From Nocardioides immobilis (lineage in GTDB: Bacteria > Actinomycetota > Actinomycetes > Propionibacteriales > Nocardioidaceae), in the NCBI RefSeq assembly GCF_003515065.1, contig NZ_QXGH01000037.1, positions 20,166 through 84,165 on the forward strand: a DNA stretch of 64,000 bases. The letters are read 5' to 3'. Both the position numbers and the translations under genes were made by a program. This document shows positions 25,995 to 34,925 of this stretch, in pieces (the first letter of the stretch is position 1; each line of letters starts with the position of its first letter). The notes beneath the pieces were generated by a model, which worked only from the letters and a program-made list of their open reading frames with translations, was not told the DNA's origin and did no database searches.

Positions 25995-27461
25995 ATGAAG
26001 GAAGCTCCCGCCCTGATCTCCCCGCTCCTGGAGGAGAACACCATGCTGGTCGGCGGGAAGTGGCTGGCCGCCACGTCCACCGAGACGATCGACGTGCTCA
26101 ACCCGGCAACCGCAGAGCTGTTGACCCGGATCCCGCGCGGAAGAGCGGACGATGTCGGCGCCGCGATCGACGCGGCCGCTCTGGCCCTCCCCGCGTGGCG
26201 TAGTGCCAGTCCGGCAGTGCGAGCCGCGCTGCTGCGGCGCTGGGCGGACGTCATCGACCAGCACGCGGCGGAGATCGAGGCTCTGGAGTCGATCGACGTC
26301 GGCCGCCCCTCCGCGGGCCCGCGGCCGCTGGGTGGGATGCTGCAGTTCGTCGCGGGACAGGTCGACAAGCTGCACGGCGAGTCACTGCCGACGCACACCC
26401 CCACGAACCTCGGACTCACCGTCCGGGAGCCGTACGGCGTCGTGGGCGCGATCATCCCGTGGAACGCGCCCGCGCCGATGTTCGTGCTGGACGTGGCGCC
26501 GGCCATCGGCGCTGGAAACACCATCGTCGTCAAGCCGGCCGAGGACGCCCCGTTGGCGTCGCTCGCGCTGGCTCGCCTCGCTGAGGAGGCGGGCATTCCC
26601 CCCGGCGTGATCAATGTCGTGACCGGCTACGGCCACGAGGCCGGAGCGGCCCTGGCCGGGGATCCGCGGATCCGCCGGCTCAGCTTCACGGGTTCCCCCG
26701 CCGCCGGTGCGGCCGTCATGGCGGCCTGCGCGAAGAACCTCACGCCCCTCCACCTCGAGCTCGGCGGCAAGTCGCCGCACCTCGTGTTCGCGGACGCCGA
26801 CCTGGACAAGGCGGTGCCGGCGATCGTTCGCGGCATCACCATGAACAGTGGCCAGATCTGCATGGCCGGATCGCGGGTGGTCGTCGAGCGGTCCGTCCAC
26901 GCCGAGCTGGTCGAGCGGCTCGCCCACGGTCTGGCTCAGGTGAGTGTCGGTCGGTGGGACCAGCCCGTCCAGATGGGACCACTGGTCAGCTCCCGGCAGC
27001 GGGAGCGGGTCCTGGACTACATCAAGGCCGGCCAGGAGGACGGTGCCCGCCTGGTCGCAGGGGGCGGTACGCCGAGCGGCGAGACCTACGACGACGGGTA
27101 CTTCGTCGAGCCGACCCTGTTCGACGACGTCGATCCTCAGTCGCGGATCGCGCAGGAGGAGATCTTCGGCCCCGTCCTGTCGGTGATCCCGGTCGACGAC
27201 GAGGAGAGCGCGATCGCGGTCGCCAACGGCACCGTCTACGGGCTCGCCGCCTACGTGTGGACCCGCGACGTGGCTCGTGCGGTCCGGGTCGCCAAGGCCA
27301 TCGAGGCCGGACAGGTGTCGGTCAACGCCGGCGGAGCCTGGGACGCCATCGGCGCACCCTTCGGCGGCTACAAGAACAGCGGGTTCGGCCGGACCCAGGG
27401 CGCGGACGCCGTGCTCGAGCACACCCAGGTCAAGACCATCACCATCGACGGCACGCCCTGA
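25995..27461 (+). CDS. Aldehyde dehydrogenase
   Basis: 488-residue ALDH. IPWNAPAPM, GNTIVVKPAEDAP, SFTGSPAAGA, the glutamate motif LELGGKSPHLV, cysteine motif SGQICMAGSR and EEIFGPVL are visible. Start not certain: ATG 25995 has GAGG at good distance and lies 9 bases after the ADH stop, while ATG 26043 has a stronger GGAGGAG and would give 472 residues beginning LVGGKW. Follows the NDMA-type ADH and likely oxidises its aldehyde product. A bidirectional hairpin follows. Confidence 0.92.
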   Translation: MKEAPALISPLLEENTMLVGGKWLAATSTETIDVLNPATAELLTRIPRGRADDVGAAIDAAALALPAWRSASPAVRAALLRRWADVIDQHAAEIEALESIDVGRPSAGPRPLGGMLQFVAGQVDKLHGESLPTHTPTNLGLTVREPYGVVGAIIPWNAPAPMFVLDVAPAIGAGNTIVVKPAEDAPLASLALARLAEEAGIPPGVINVVTGYGHEAGAALAGDPRIRRLSFTGSPAAGAAVMAACAKNLTPLHLELGGKSPHLVFADADLDKAVPAIVRGITMNSGQICMAGSRVVVERSVHAELVERLAHGLAQVSVGRWDQPVQMGPLVSSRQRERVLDYIKAGQEDGARLVAGGGTPSGETYDDGYFVEPTLFDDVDPQSRIAQEEIFGPVLSVIPVDDEESAIAVANGTVYGLAAYVWTRDVARAVRVAKAIEAGQVSVNAGGAWDAIGAPFGGYKNSGFGRTQGADAVLEHTQVKTITIDGTP

Positions 27462-27496
27462 GCCTGGATCCACGCTGAGAATTGCCCGTGTGAGCT

Positions 27497-27522
27497 GCGG
27501 GCCGACGAGACCGTCGGCCCGC
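27497..27522. terminator. Bidirectional hairpin terminator between convergent operons
   Basis: Perfect 11-base-pair stem with a 4-base loop (arm GCGGGCCGACG at 27497-27507, complement at 27512-27522). It lies between the ends of the ALDH and the leftward acyl-CoA dehydrogenase. No T-run, but position between convergent genes and perfect pairing support a two-way terminator. Confidence 0.75.
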
Positions 27523-27529
27523 GACCTGC

Positions 27530-28645
27530 CTACAGGCTGAGCCGCTTGGCGATCAGCTCGCGGTGGTGGGCGGGTGAGCCGAGCAGCTGCTCGGACCCCT
27601 TGGCCCGCTTGAAGTACAGGTGCGCCGGGTGCTCCCAGGTGAAGCCGATCCCGCCGTGCAGCTGGATGCTCTCCGCCGCGATGTGGTAGTACGCGGTCGA
27701 GCAGTACGTCTTCGCGATCGAGGCCGCGAGCGGCAGCTCCGGCGAGCTCGACTCGACCGCCGAGGACGCGTGGTAGGCAGCGGAGCGAGCGGACTCTAGC
27801 TCGACGAGCATGTCGGCGAGCTTGTGCTTGACGGCCTGGAAGGAGCCGACAGGCCTGCCGAACTGCTCCCTGACCTTGACGTAGTCGACGGTCGTCTCGA
27901 GCACCCGGGCCGCGCCGCCCACCTGCTCGCAGGCCAGGGCGGCGGCCGCGATGTCGAGGACGCGGCTCAGCACGTCCCAGCCCCGGCCCTCGACGCCGAG
28001 AAGGTTCGCCGGCGTCTCGTCGAACGTGAGCGTGGCCAGGCGGCGGGTCTGGTCCAGCGTCGGGAGCGAGGTCACCGTCACCCCGCGCTCCTTGGCGTCC
28101 ACGGTGAAGAGGGAGGTGCCCGCCGCTGTCTGCGCGGCGACGACGACGAGGTCAGCCTGCGCGCCGTCGAGGACGTAGGACTTGGCACCGCTGATGATGA
28201 AGCCCTCGCCGTCGGGCACGGCGGTGGCCTCGATGCCGTCCTCTGTCCATCGGCCGTTCGCCTCGACCAGGGCGAGCGTGGCCACCGTGCGGCCTTCGGC
28301 GATCCCTGGCAGGTGCAGGCGGGCTGCCTCGGTGTCACCCGACTCCAGGATGGTCGTGGCGGCGAGCACCACGGTCGAGAACAGCGGTGAGCAGAGCAGG
28401 GCGCGGCCGGCCTCCTCCAGCACGACGGAGAGCTCGCCGAAGCCGAACCCGGCTCCGCCGTACTCCTCCGGGATGGCGATGGACTGGATGCCGAGCTGGT
28501 CCGCCATCAGCTTCCACACGCTCGTGTCGTAGCCGAGGTCGGTGTCCAGCAGGGCGCGGACCTGCGCCTCGTCGGAGTAGGAGGCGAGGAACTTCCGCAC
28601 CACGGCGCGCAGCTCCTCCTGCTCGGGGGTGAAGATGAGGGGCAC
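27530..28645 (-). CDS. Acyl-CoA dehydrogenase
   Basis: 371-residue acyl-CoA dehydrogenase. The N-terminal helical domain (MPLIFTPEQEELRAVV), a short middle domain, the EQFGRPVGSFQAVKHKLADM segment near 233 and IQLHGGIGFTWEHPAHLY near 325 are visible. It lacks the strict SEPxAGSD motif, as the smaller members do. Starts at GTG with GAGGAG upstream. It is a single leftward gene, divergent from an enoyl-CoA hydratase-family gene with the shared element between them. Confidence 0.9.
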   Translation of the reverse strand: MPLIFTPEQEELRAVVRKFLASYSDEAQVRALLDTDLGYDTSVWKLMADQLGIQSIAIPEEYGGAGFGFGELSVVLEEAGRALLCSPLFSTVVLAATTILESGDTEAARLHLPGIAEGRTVATLALVEANGRWTEDGIEATAVPDGEGFIISGAKSYVLDGAQADLVVVAAQTAAGTSLFTVDAKERGVTVTSLPTLDQTRRLATLTFDETPANLLGVEGRGWDVLSRVLDIAAAALACEQVGGAARVLETTVDYVKVREQFGRPVGSFQAVKHKLADMLVELESARSAAYHASSAVESSSPELPLAASIAKTYCSTAYYHIAAESIQLHGGIGFTWEHPAHLYFKRAKGSEQLLGSPAHHRELIAKRLSL

Positions 28646-28680
28646 GGCTCTCCTCGAGGCTGCGGGAATGGATAGAATGA

Positions 28681-28704
28681 GTATAATCCATTAACTGATT
28701 GGCG
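28681..28704. promoter_or_regulatory. Divergent promoter gap with exact shared element
   Basis: TAACTGAT at 28692-28699 is an exact core, inside CCATTAACTGATTGG (28688-28702), which is itself a loose dyad (CCA-T-A-T-A-TGG). A perfect TATAAT (28682-28687) is a -10 for the rightward gene, putting the transcription start inside the element. On the other strand TATACT offers a -10 for the acyl-CoA dehydrogenase. A bound protein would cover both promoters. Confidence 0.65.
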
Positions 28705-28721
28705 CAACGTGAGGAGCTGAA

Positions 28722-29552
28722 GTGGACACGTCCGAGGGACAGCAGGAATTCGAGGCGCTGCAGGTGACGAAGGACGGGCCGGTCCGGATCGTCACCATGA
28801 ACCGCCCGGAGAGCCTCAACGCCGCGGACGCGGTGATGCACCGCGAGCTCGCCGCCGTGTGGGGGCTGCTGGCCGCCGATCCCGGGTGTCGGGCGGTGGT
28901 TCTCACCGGCGCCGGGCGGGCGTTCAGTGCGGGTGGCGATCTGCCGAGGATGGTGGCGACGCAGCAGGACCAGGAGATCCAGGACGAGGTCTTCGCCGAG
29001 GCTCGCGCGACCGTGCTCGGCATGATCGAGCTGCCCCAGCCGCTGATCGCCGCGGTCAACGGGCCGGCGGTGGGACTAGGCGCCAGCCTGGTGTCGTTGT
29101 GCGACCTGGCCATCGCCTCGGAGAAGGCCTTCCTGGCGGACCCGCACCTGGGCGTGGGCCTGGTGCCGGCTGACGGGGCCGCCCTCCTGTGGCCGATGTT
29201 GATGGGCCTCATGCGAGCCAAGGAGTACGTCTTCACCGGTGAGCGGATCACCGCCCAGCAAGCGCTGGAGTGGGGTTTGGTCAACCGGGTGGTCGCGCCC
29301 GACGACGTGCTGCCGGACGCCGTGGCGCTCGCGCACCGGCTCGCCGGGCACCCCGCGCGAGCCCTGCGCGACACCAAGCGCCTGATGAACCTCCACGCCA
29401 GCCGGGTGCTGGTCGGGATGCTGGACCAGGCCTTGGCCTGTGAGCGGGCGAGCGTGAACTCCGCCGATCACGCCGAGCTGTCGATGCAGCTGATCGCTGC
29501 GAGCGAGGCGCGGGTCAGAAGCCGAGGTTCCGCCCGACCAGGTCGAGCATGA
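28722..29552 (+). CDS. Crotonase-fold protein (enoyl-CoA hydratase/isomerase family)
   Basis: 276-residue crotonase. The oxyanion-hole segments GRAFSAGGD and NGPAVGLGAS are present, but the two classical catalytic glutamates are replaced: by alignment to rat mitochondrial hydratase the first position is Ser (GASLVSLCD) and the second His (ADPHLGVG). It is therefore probably not a standard hydratase. Starts at GTG with GAGGAG. Its C-terminal tail overlaps the convergent acyl-CoA dehydrogenase gene by 38 bases. Confidence 0.87.
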   Translation: MDTSEGQQEFEALQVTKDGPVRIVTMNRPESLNAADAVMHRELAAVWGLLAADPGCRAVVLTGAGRAFSAGGDLPRMVATQQDQEIQDEVFAEARATVLGMIELPQPLIAAVNGPAVGLGASLVSLCDLAIASEKAFLADPHLGVGLVPADGAALLWPMLMGLMRAKEYVFTGERITAQQALEWGLVNRVVAPDDVLPDAVALAHRLAGHPARALRDTKRLMNLHASRVLVGMLDQALACERASVNSADHAELSMQLIAASEARVRSRGSARPGRA

Positions 29553-30663
29553 TCTCGTTGGTGCCGCCGTAGATCCGCTGCACCCGCGAGTCGCGCCAGA
29601 GACGCGCGATCTCATACTCGTTCATGTAGCCGTAGCCGCCGTGGAGCTGGAGGCAGCGGTCGATGATCCGCCACTGGGTCTCGGTCGTCCACCACTTGGC
29701 GCCCGCGGCCTCGTCGGCGGTGAGCTCGCCGGAGTTGACGCCGAGGATGCACGTGTCGACGTACGTCTGCATCACGTCCAGCTCGATCTGCATCTGGGCA
29801 AGGGCGTGCCGGTTGACCTGGAAGGTCCCGATGGGACTGCCGAACGCCTTGCGCTCGCGGGCGTACTCGGTGGTGAGCTCGATGGCCCGCCTGGCCTGCG
29901 CGACCGCATGGATCGCGATCCCGAGCCGCTCAGCCGGAAGATTGCTCATCAGGTGGTAGAAGCCGCGGTTCTCCTCGCCGATGAGGTTCTCGACGGGCAC
30001 GCGGACATTGTCGAAGAACAGCTCGGCGGTGTCGGCGGCCCGCTGGCCGATCTTGTCCAGCTTGCGACCGCGGGTGAACCCCTCCGTGCCCGTCTCGACG
30101 ACGATCAGGCTGATCCCCTGGTGGGCCTTCTCCGCGGTCGGGTCGGTCCGCGCCGCGACCACTACGAGGTCGGCTAGCAGCCCGTTGCTGATGAAGGTCT
30201 TCGAGCCGTTGATGACGTAGTGGTCACCGTCCCGACGTGCGGTGGCCTTCAGGTTCGCCAGGTCGGAGCCGGCGCCCGGCTCTGACATCGCGATGGCGGT
30301 GATGTACTCGCCGGAGACGAACTTCGGGAGCCACCGCTTCTTCTGCTCCTCGGTGGTGAGCTTGCGGAAGTAACCGGAGAGGATGTCGTTCTGCACGCCG
30401 AGGCCGATGCCGACCGTCCCGGTCGCCCAGTACTCCTCGTTCAGGATGGCGTTGAAACGGAAGTCCTCGAGATCGGCGCCGCCGTACTCCTCCGGCATCT
30501 CCCAGCCGATCAGGCCCAGCGCGCCCGCCTTGAGCCAGACCTCACGGTCGACGTACCCCTGGGCCTCCCACTCCTCGGAGTGCGGAGCGCACTCCTTCTC
30601 GAAGAAGGTCCGAGCGGTCTGCCGGAAGTCTTCGTGCTCCGGCTCGAAAATGGTGCGGCGCAT
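29515..30663 (-). CDS. Acyl-CoA dehydrogenase
   Basis: 382-residue classical acyl-CoA dehydrogenase. AMSEPGAGSDLANLKATA, GSKTFISNG, ERKAFGSPIGTFQVNRHALAQ and the C-terminal YGGTNEIMLDLVGR signature are visible. I use ATG 30663 with GAAGGG upstream; a TTG at 30684 would add seven residues. Faces a GntR-type regulator across a gap with a perfect palindrome. Likely catalyses alpha,beta-desaturation of an acyl-CoA. Confidence 0.93.
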   Translation of the reverse strand: MRRTIFEPEHEDFRQTARTFFEKECAPHSEEWEAQGYVDREVWLKAGALGLIGWEMPEEYGGADLEDFRFNAILNEEYWATGTVGIGLGVQNDILSGYFRKLTTEEQKKRWLPKFVSGEYITAIAMSEPGAGSDLANLKATARRDGDHYVINGSKTFISNGLLADLVVVAARTDPTAEKAHQGISLIVVETGTEGFTRGRKLDKIGQRAADTAELFFDNVRVPVENLIGEENRGFYHLMSNLPAERLGIAIHAVAQARRAIELTTEYARERKAFGSPIGTFQVNRHALAQMQIELDVMQTYVDTCILGVNSGELTADEAAGAKWWTTETQWRIIDRCLQLHGGYGYMNEYEIARLWRDSRVQRIYGGTNEIMLDLVGRNLGF

Positions 30664-30700
30664 GCTGCGGGGCCCTTCTGTCAAGGCGGATTTCGGGAAT

Positions 30701-30756
30701 CTAATGCGTTAAACAGTTTAACTAATAAGCCCCAATGGGTCAATCTCGGGTAAGGT
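30701..30756. promoter_or_regulatory. Palindromic operator and exact shared element before the GntR gene
   Basis: GTTAAACAGTTTAAC (30708-30722) is a perfect 7-1-7 palindrome, overlapped by an exact core TAACTAAT (30719-30726). TAGATT on the minus strand (toward the acyl-CoA dehydrogenase) and TAAGGT at 30751-30756 (toward the regulator) are -10 candidates. A site like this beside a GntR-family gene is the natural place for autoregulation. Confidence 0.7.
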
Positions 30757-30803
30757 AGGGACGACCTGGCCCTCTGGCCGGCCGGACGCGACGGGAAGGG
30801 CAC

Positions 30804-31553
30804 ATGACCATCGACCGATCCTCCGTGGTGCGGGTCCCGAAGGCGGGCGAGCTGGTCGCCGCTGACCTGCGGCGGCAGATCATCACCGGCGCGCTCCAGC
30901 CGGGAGAGCCGCTGCCGACCGAATCGGTGCTCATGGCGCGGTTCGGCGTTTCGAGGCCGACCCTGCGAGAGGCGTTCCGGATCCTGGAGTCGGAGTCGAT
31001 CATCAAGGTCCTCCGGGGTGCCCGGGGCGGTGCTCGCGTCATGGCGCCGGATGCCGACGTAACGGCGCGCTACACGGGTCTGCTGCTGCAGTACCGAGGC
31101 GTACCCCTGGCCGACGTCTACCAGGCGCGCACGGCGATCGAGGTCTCGGCCGTCGGAGCCCTGGCCGGCGCGCCGGTCAGGACGATCGCCAAGCTGGCCG
31201 AGCTCGTGGACCGGGGCGGCGACCTGCTCGATGACGCTTACGGCTTCGCCAAGCACGACACCGCCGTCCACCAGGCCATCGTCGACCTGGCCGGCAACCA
31301 GACGCTCGCCGTGCTGGCGTCGATGCTGCTCAGCATCATGGACGCGCACAACGAGCACTTCATGTCGATCCACGGCGAGGAACACGAGAAGCAGGCCGAC
31401 CAGCTCGCGTTCCGCGCTCAGAAGAAGCTCGTCAAGCTCCTTCAGGACGGCGACGCCCCCGCGGCTCAGGCCCACTGGCGCAAGCACCTCAACAACGTCG
31501 AGAAGTACATGGTCGGCGACTCCAAGACCACTCTGGTCGAGGTCCTCTCCTAG
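30804..31553 (+). CDS. GntR-family transcriptional regulator, FadR/FCD type
   Basis: 249 residues: an N-terminal winged helix-turn-helix (about 10-75, with LPTESVLMARFGVSRPTLREA) and an all-helical FCD ligand domain (about 85-235, with YQARTAIEV and HDTAVHQAIVDLAGN). FadR-type regulators bind acyl-CoA or organic acids and repress catabolic operons. The perfect palindrome in the gap upstream and the exact shared element next to it make this protein the best candidate in the window for the regulator that reads the shared element. That link is inference. Confidence 0.9.
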   Translation: MTIDRSSVVRVPKAGELVAADLRRQIITGALQPGEPLPTESVLMARFGVSRPTLREAFRILESESIIKVLRGARGGARVMAPDADVTARYTGLLLQYRGVPLADVYQARTAIEVSAVGALAGAPVRTIAKLAELVDRGGDLLDDAYGFAKHDTAVHQAIVDLAGNQTLAVLASMLLSIMDAHNEHFMSIHGEEHEKQADQLAFRAQKKLVKLLQDGDAPAAQAHWRKHLNNVEKYMVGDSKTTLVEVLS

Positions 31554-31560
31554 TCCTTCT

Positions 31561-32796
31561 CTAGATCGCGCCTGCACGCGCGAGCCGGGCGATCTCGTCC
31601 TGCCGCAGCCCCAGCACGTCCGTGAGGACCTCGTCCGTGTGCTCGCCCAGCGTCGGGGGCGTCCGGTAGTCCTCGATGGGCGTGCTGGAAAACCGGATCG
31701 GGTTGCGGAGGACGTCGACCCGGCCCGACGCCGGGTGGGCGATCGCCGTGCGCAGGCCGCGGTGCCGTACTTGCGGGTTCGCGAAGACGCCGTCGAGGTC
31801 GTTCACCGGGCTGACCGGTACATCGACCGCCTCGAGCTCGGCGATCCACTGGCTCGAGGGCCTGGTGCGGAACACCTCGTCCAGGGTGCGCAGCACGAGC
31901 TCCCTGTGGGCGATCCGAGCCGACACGGTGGCGAACCGTTCGTCGTGCGCGAGCTCGGGACGGCCGATGACCTTGGCCACGCCCTCCCACTGCCGGGGCG
32001 TGCTGGCGACGAGGAAGATCTCCGCGCCGTCGGCGCACACGAAGGTCTGCGACGGGATGCCGCCGAACCCGCCGTTGCCGCGCCGCGGCGCAGCCGCGCC
32101 CGAGACCAGGTAGTTCTGCGCGAAGTGGGAGAGCGACGCGACGCCACAGTCCAGCAGCGACAGGTCGATGTGCTGTCCGGCCCCGCCTGCGACCTCGCGG
32201 TGACGAAGAGCGGCGAGGATCGCGTTGCCGGCGTACAGCCCGGTCAGGATGTCGATCATCGAGATGCCGACCTTCATCGGGCCGGCCCCGGGCTCCCCGT
32301 CGGGGATCCCGGACACGCTCATCATCCCGCTCATGGCCTGGAACACGCCGTCGTACCCGGGGCGGTCGGCGTACGGCCCGTCCTGCCCGTAACCGGTGAT
32401 CGAGCAGTAGACGAGGCCCGGGTTGAGCTGGTGGAGGGTCTCGTAGTCGAGGCCGTACTTCGCCAGCACTCCTGCCCGGAAGTTCTCGATCAGCACGTCG
32501 GAACGCTGCGCGAGCGCGCGGATCACGTCGGCACCCTCGGGAACGGCGTGGTCGACAGTGATCGACCTCTTGTTCCGGTTGGCACTGAGGTAGAAGCCGG
32601 CCTCGGTGGTGGGGTCGCCGTCCCTGTCGTGCAGGAACGGCGGCCCGTAGGTGCGCGAGTCGTCCCCGCTTCCGGGCCGCTCGACCTTGATGACGTCGGC
32701 GCCGAGATCGCCGAGCAGCTGGGCGGTCAGGGGTGCCGCGAGGATCCGGCTGAGGTCCAGCACCCGCACCCCGGACAGCGGCGTGTCGCGGTTCAT
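31561..32796 (-). CDS. CaiB/BaiF family CoA transferase
   Basis: 411-residue class III CoA transferase. It starts LSGVRVLDLSRILAAPL, with VIKVERPGSGDDSR near 45 and RPGYDGVFQAMSGMMS containing the catalytic aspartate near 165. Moves CoA between acids without ATP. ATG 32796 lies eight bases after the stop of the upstream acyl-CoA dehydrogenase, so the two are an operon, and activation followed by desaturation is the likely logic. Ends 7 bases from the convergent GntR gene. Confidence 0.92.
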   Translation of the reverse strand: MNRDTPLSGVRVLDLSRILAAPLTAQLLGDLGADVIKVERPGSGDDSRTYGPPFLHDRDGDPTTEAGFYLSANRNKRSITVDHAVPEGADVIRALAQRSDVLIENFRAGVLAKYGLDYETLHQLNPGLVYCSITGYGQDGPYADRPGYDGVFQAMSGMMSVSGIPDGEPGAGPMKVGISMIDILTGLYAGNAILAALRHREVAGGAGQHIDLSLLDCGVASLSHFAQNYLVSGAAAPRRGNGGFGGIPSQTFVCADGAEIFLVASTPRQWEGVAKVIGRPELAHDERFATVSARIAHRELVLRTLDEVFRTRPSSQWIAELEAVDVPVSPVNDLDGVFANPQVRHRGLRTAIAHPASGRVDVLRNPIRFSSTPIEDYRTPPTLGEHTDEVLTDVLGLRQDEIARLARAGAI

Positions 32797-32803
32797 CCCG
32801 GCT

Positions 32804-34021
32804 TCATCGCCTTCCGGCGGCCGGCTCGCGGGGAAGCCCGAGGACCCGCTCGCTGATGATGTTCTTCTGGATCTCGCTCGTCCCCGCGTAGATCGTCTCG
32901 GCCCTGGCTCGCACGAAGGCACGGCGCAACGACTCGGCTGCCCGGTCCGGGCCGGATCCCCACTCGGTGCCGAGCCAGCCGTCCTGGTTCAGGACGTCCA
33001 TCGCGAGCTCGGTGAACCGCACGTGCCACTTCGACCAGTAGTACTTCCCCATCGAGGCCTCCGGTCCGAACTCGCCGTTCTGCAAGGCCGACCCGAGGGT
33101 GCGCAGGTTGTTGCAGCCCATGATCTCCAGGCCGATGAAGGAGTCGACCAGACGGTCCCGGAGGACCGGGTCCTTGGTGGCGCCCTTGCGGCGGGCGAGC
33201 TCCTGCAGCGTTGCCATCTCGCGCCGGAACGAGAACTGGTAGTTGAGAACCGAGGTGGCGCGTTCGTGACCGAGGGTGGTCATCGCCGCCTTCCACCCCT
33301 CGCCCGGAGCGCCGAGCACATTGTCCGCGCTGGTCCGCGCGCCGTCGAAGAAGACCTCGTTGAAGCCGCTGTCGCCCAGCATCGTGCGGATCGGGACGAC
33401 CTCGACGCCAGGCTGGTCCAAAGGGATCAGCATGTAGGACAGACCCGCGTGGCGGATGGATCCGGGCTCGGTCCGCACGATCGCGAAGACCCAGTCGGCG
33501 CGATGGGCGAACGTGGTCCAGATCTTCTGTCCGTCGACCACCCACTCGCCGTCGTCGAGGCGGGCTTTGGTGGACATGTTGGCGAGATCGGAGCCCGCGC
33601 CAGGCTCGGAGTAGCCCTGGCACCAGACGACCTCGCCGCGGGCCATCGGCGGCAGCAGGCGGGCCTTCTGCTCCTCGGTGCCGTAGTGCAGAGCGGTGGG
33701 GGCCATCAGGGTCTCGCCGTGGAAGCCGGCCCGCGGAGGTGCGCCGGCCGCGGCGCACTCCATGGCGAAGAGGATCTCCTGCGTGAGGGTCGCCTCGCGT
33801 CCGCCGTACTGCTTCGGCCACGACAGCCCCAGCCAGTTGCCCTCTCCCAGCCTCTGCTCCCAGGCCCGGCGGAGCTCCCAGTTGTCGTCGTCGTCCGGGC
33901 CCCCGCGATCGGACTGCCCGACGAAGTCCCCGACGAGGTTGTCGGCGAGCCAGGTGCGGAGCTCGTCGCGGAACTCGCGGTCGGCGGCGTCCAGCGGCAG
34001 TTCGGTCCCGTGCTTGTCCAT
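32804..34021 (-). CDS. Acyl-CoA dehydrogenase
   Basis: 405-residue acyl-CoA dehydrogenase of the longer actinobacterial type. YSEPGAGSDLANMSTKA, DGQKIWTTFAHRADW, GEFGPEASMGKYYWSKWH and the C-terminal GTSEIQKNIISERVLGLPR signature are visible. GAGGAG precedes the ATG. Its closest relative within the window is the gene at 38.4 kb, which shares the ending SEIQxNIISERVLGLPR, suggesting duplication or parallel substrate steps. Divergent from a crotonase-led operon. Confidence 0.93.
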   Translation of the reverse strand: MDKHGTELPLDAADREFRDELRTWLADNLVGDFVGQSDRGGPDDDDNWELRRAWEQRLGEGNWLGLSWPKQYGGREATLTQEILFAMECAAAGAPPRAGFHGETLMAPTALHYGTEEQKARLLPPMARGEVVWCQGYSEPGAGSDLANMSTKARLDDGEWVVDGQKIWTTFAHRADWVFAIVRTEPGSIRHAGLSYMLIPLDQPGVEVVPIRTMLGDSGFNEVFFDGARTSADNVLGAPGEGWKAAMTTLGHERATSVLNYQFSFRREMATLQELARRKGATKDPVLRDRLVDSFIGLEIMGCNNLRTLGSALQNGEFGPEASMGKYYWSKWHVRFTELAMDVLNQDGWLGTEWGSGPDRAAESLRRAFVRARAETIYAGTSEIQKNIISERVLGLPREPAAGRR

Positions 34022-34049
34022 GTCTCCTCATCGGCGCTTGGCAAATCCG

Positions 34050-34082
34050 GTACAACTATAGTACAAAGATCTAACTGATTAC
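34050..34082. promoter_or_regulatory. Divergent promoter gap with exact shared element
   Basis: ATCTAACTGATTA (34069-34081) holds the exact core TAACTGAT (34072-34079). Just left lies ACTATAGT (34055-34062), a palindrome that gives TATAGT as a -10 on both strands. The element is downstream of the rightward -10 and upstream of the leftward one. Confidence 0.65.
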
Positions 34083-34103
34083 ACCGATATCTGAGGAGGT
34101 GCC

Positions 34104-34895
34104 GTGCCCGACCTCGAGTGGAGCGTCGACAACCTGGTCGGCACCATCCGGCTCAACCGCCCCGAGCGGCGCAACGCGTTCACGTTCGGCATGGTCCGGG
34201 AATGGGCCCAGATCCTGCGGGACGTGCGTACCGATGACTCCGTCCGCGTCGTGGTGCTCACCGGCGCCGGCGACCGGGCGTTCTGCTCCGGGATCGACCT
34301 CGGCAGCATCTCCAACGCCAACCCGGACCTCACGCCGCTCGAGCGGAAGTCACACCTGCACGACGAGATCCACCAGGTGGCGCTGGCCCTCGAGGCCTTG
34401 GACAAGCCGGTCATCGCCTCGATCAACGGGGCGGCCGTCGGGGCCGGGCTCGACATGGCCCTGATGTGCGACCTGCGGGTCGCCGCCCGGTCGGCGAGGC
34501 TGTCCGAGGGCTACATCAAGGTGGGCCTCACTCCCGGTGACGGCGGCGCCTACTACCTGCCCCGTCTCGTGGGCACCGCCAAGGCGCTCGAGCTGCTGCT
34601 CACCGGCGACTTCGTCTCGGCCGACGAGGCCCACCGCATCGGCATGGTCAACCGCGTCGTCGACGACGACGACCTGGGAGCCGAGACCAAGGCACTCGCG
34701 GAGCAGGTCGCGGCGGCACCGCCGGTGACCGTCCGGATGATCAAGCGCGCGACCTACCAGTCCGCGCGGGCCGACCTCCGCACCTCGCTCGACCTCATCT
34801 CGTCCCACTTCGCCGTGGTGGCGGCGACCGACGACGCCGCAGAAGCCCTGTCCGCCCTGCAGGAGAAGCGCGTGCCGACCTTCCAAGGCAAGTAG
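34104..34895 (+). CDS. Enoyl-CoA hydratase/isomerase family protein
   Basis: 263-residue crotonase. GDRAFCSGIDL and NGAAVGAGLDMALMCD form the oxyanion hole. The first classical Glu is Asp (GLDMAL) and the second is not Glu (SEGYIKVGLTPGDGG), a pattern seen in several actinobacterial members acting on ring or branched substrates. GTG start with GAGGAGG. Leads a rightward operon of amidohydrolase, SDR, two more crotonases, acyl-CoA dehydrogenase and SDR. Confidence 0.9.
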   Translation: MPDLEWSVDNLVGTIRLNRPERRNAFTFGMVREWAQILRDVRTDDSVRVVVLTGAGDRAFCSGIDLGSISNANPDLTPLERKSHLHDEIHQVALALEALDKPVIASINGAAVGAGLDMALMCDLRVAARSARLSEGYIKVGLTPGDGGAYYLPRLVGTAKALELLLTGDFVSADEAHRIGMVNRVVDDDDLGAETKALAEQVAAAPPVTVRMIKRATYQSARADLRTSLDLISSHFAVVAATDDAAEALSALQEKRVPTFQGK

Positions 34896-34925
34896 ATCTC
34901 CGACCCAACCGACTAAGGACCCACC

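Noticed and set aside
30701..30730. KstR (steroid regulon) operator
   Set aside because: The TNNAACNNGTTNNA pattern needs a two-base spacer; the palindrome at 30708 has one base, and the other shared sites lack the AAC...GTT arrangement.
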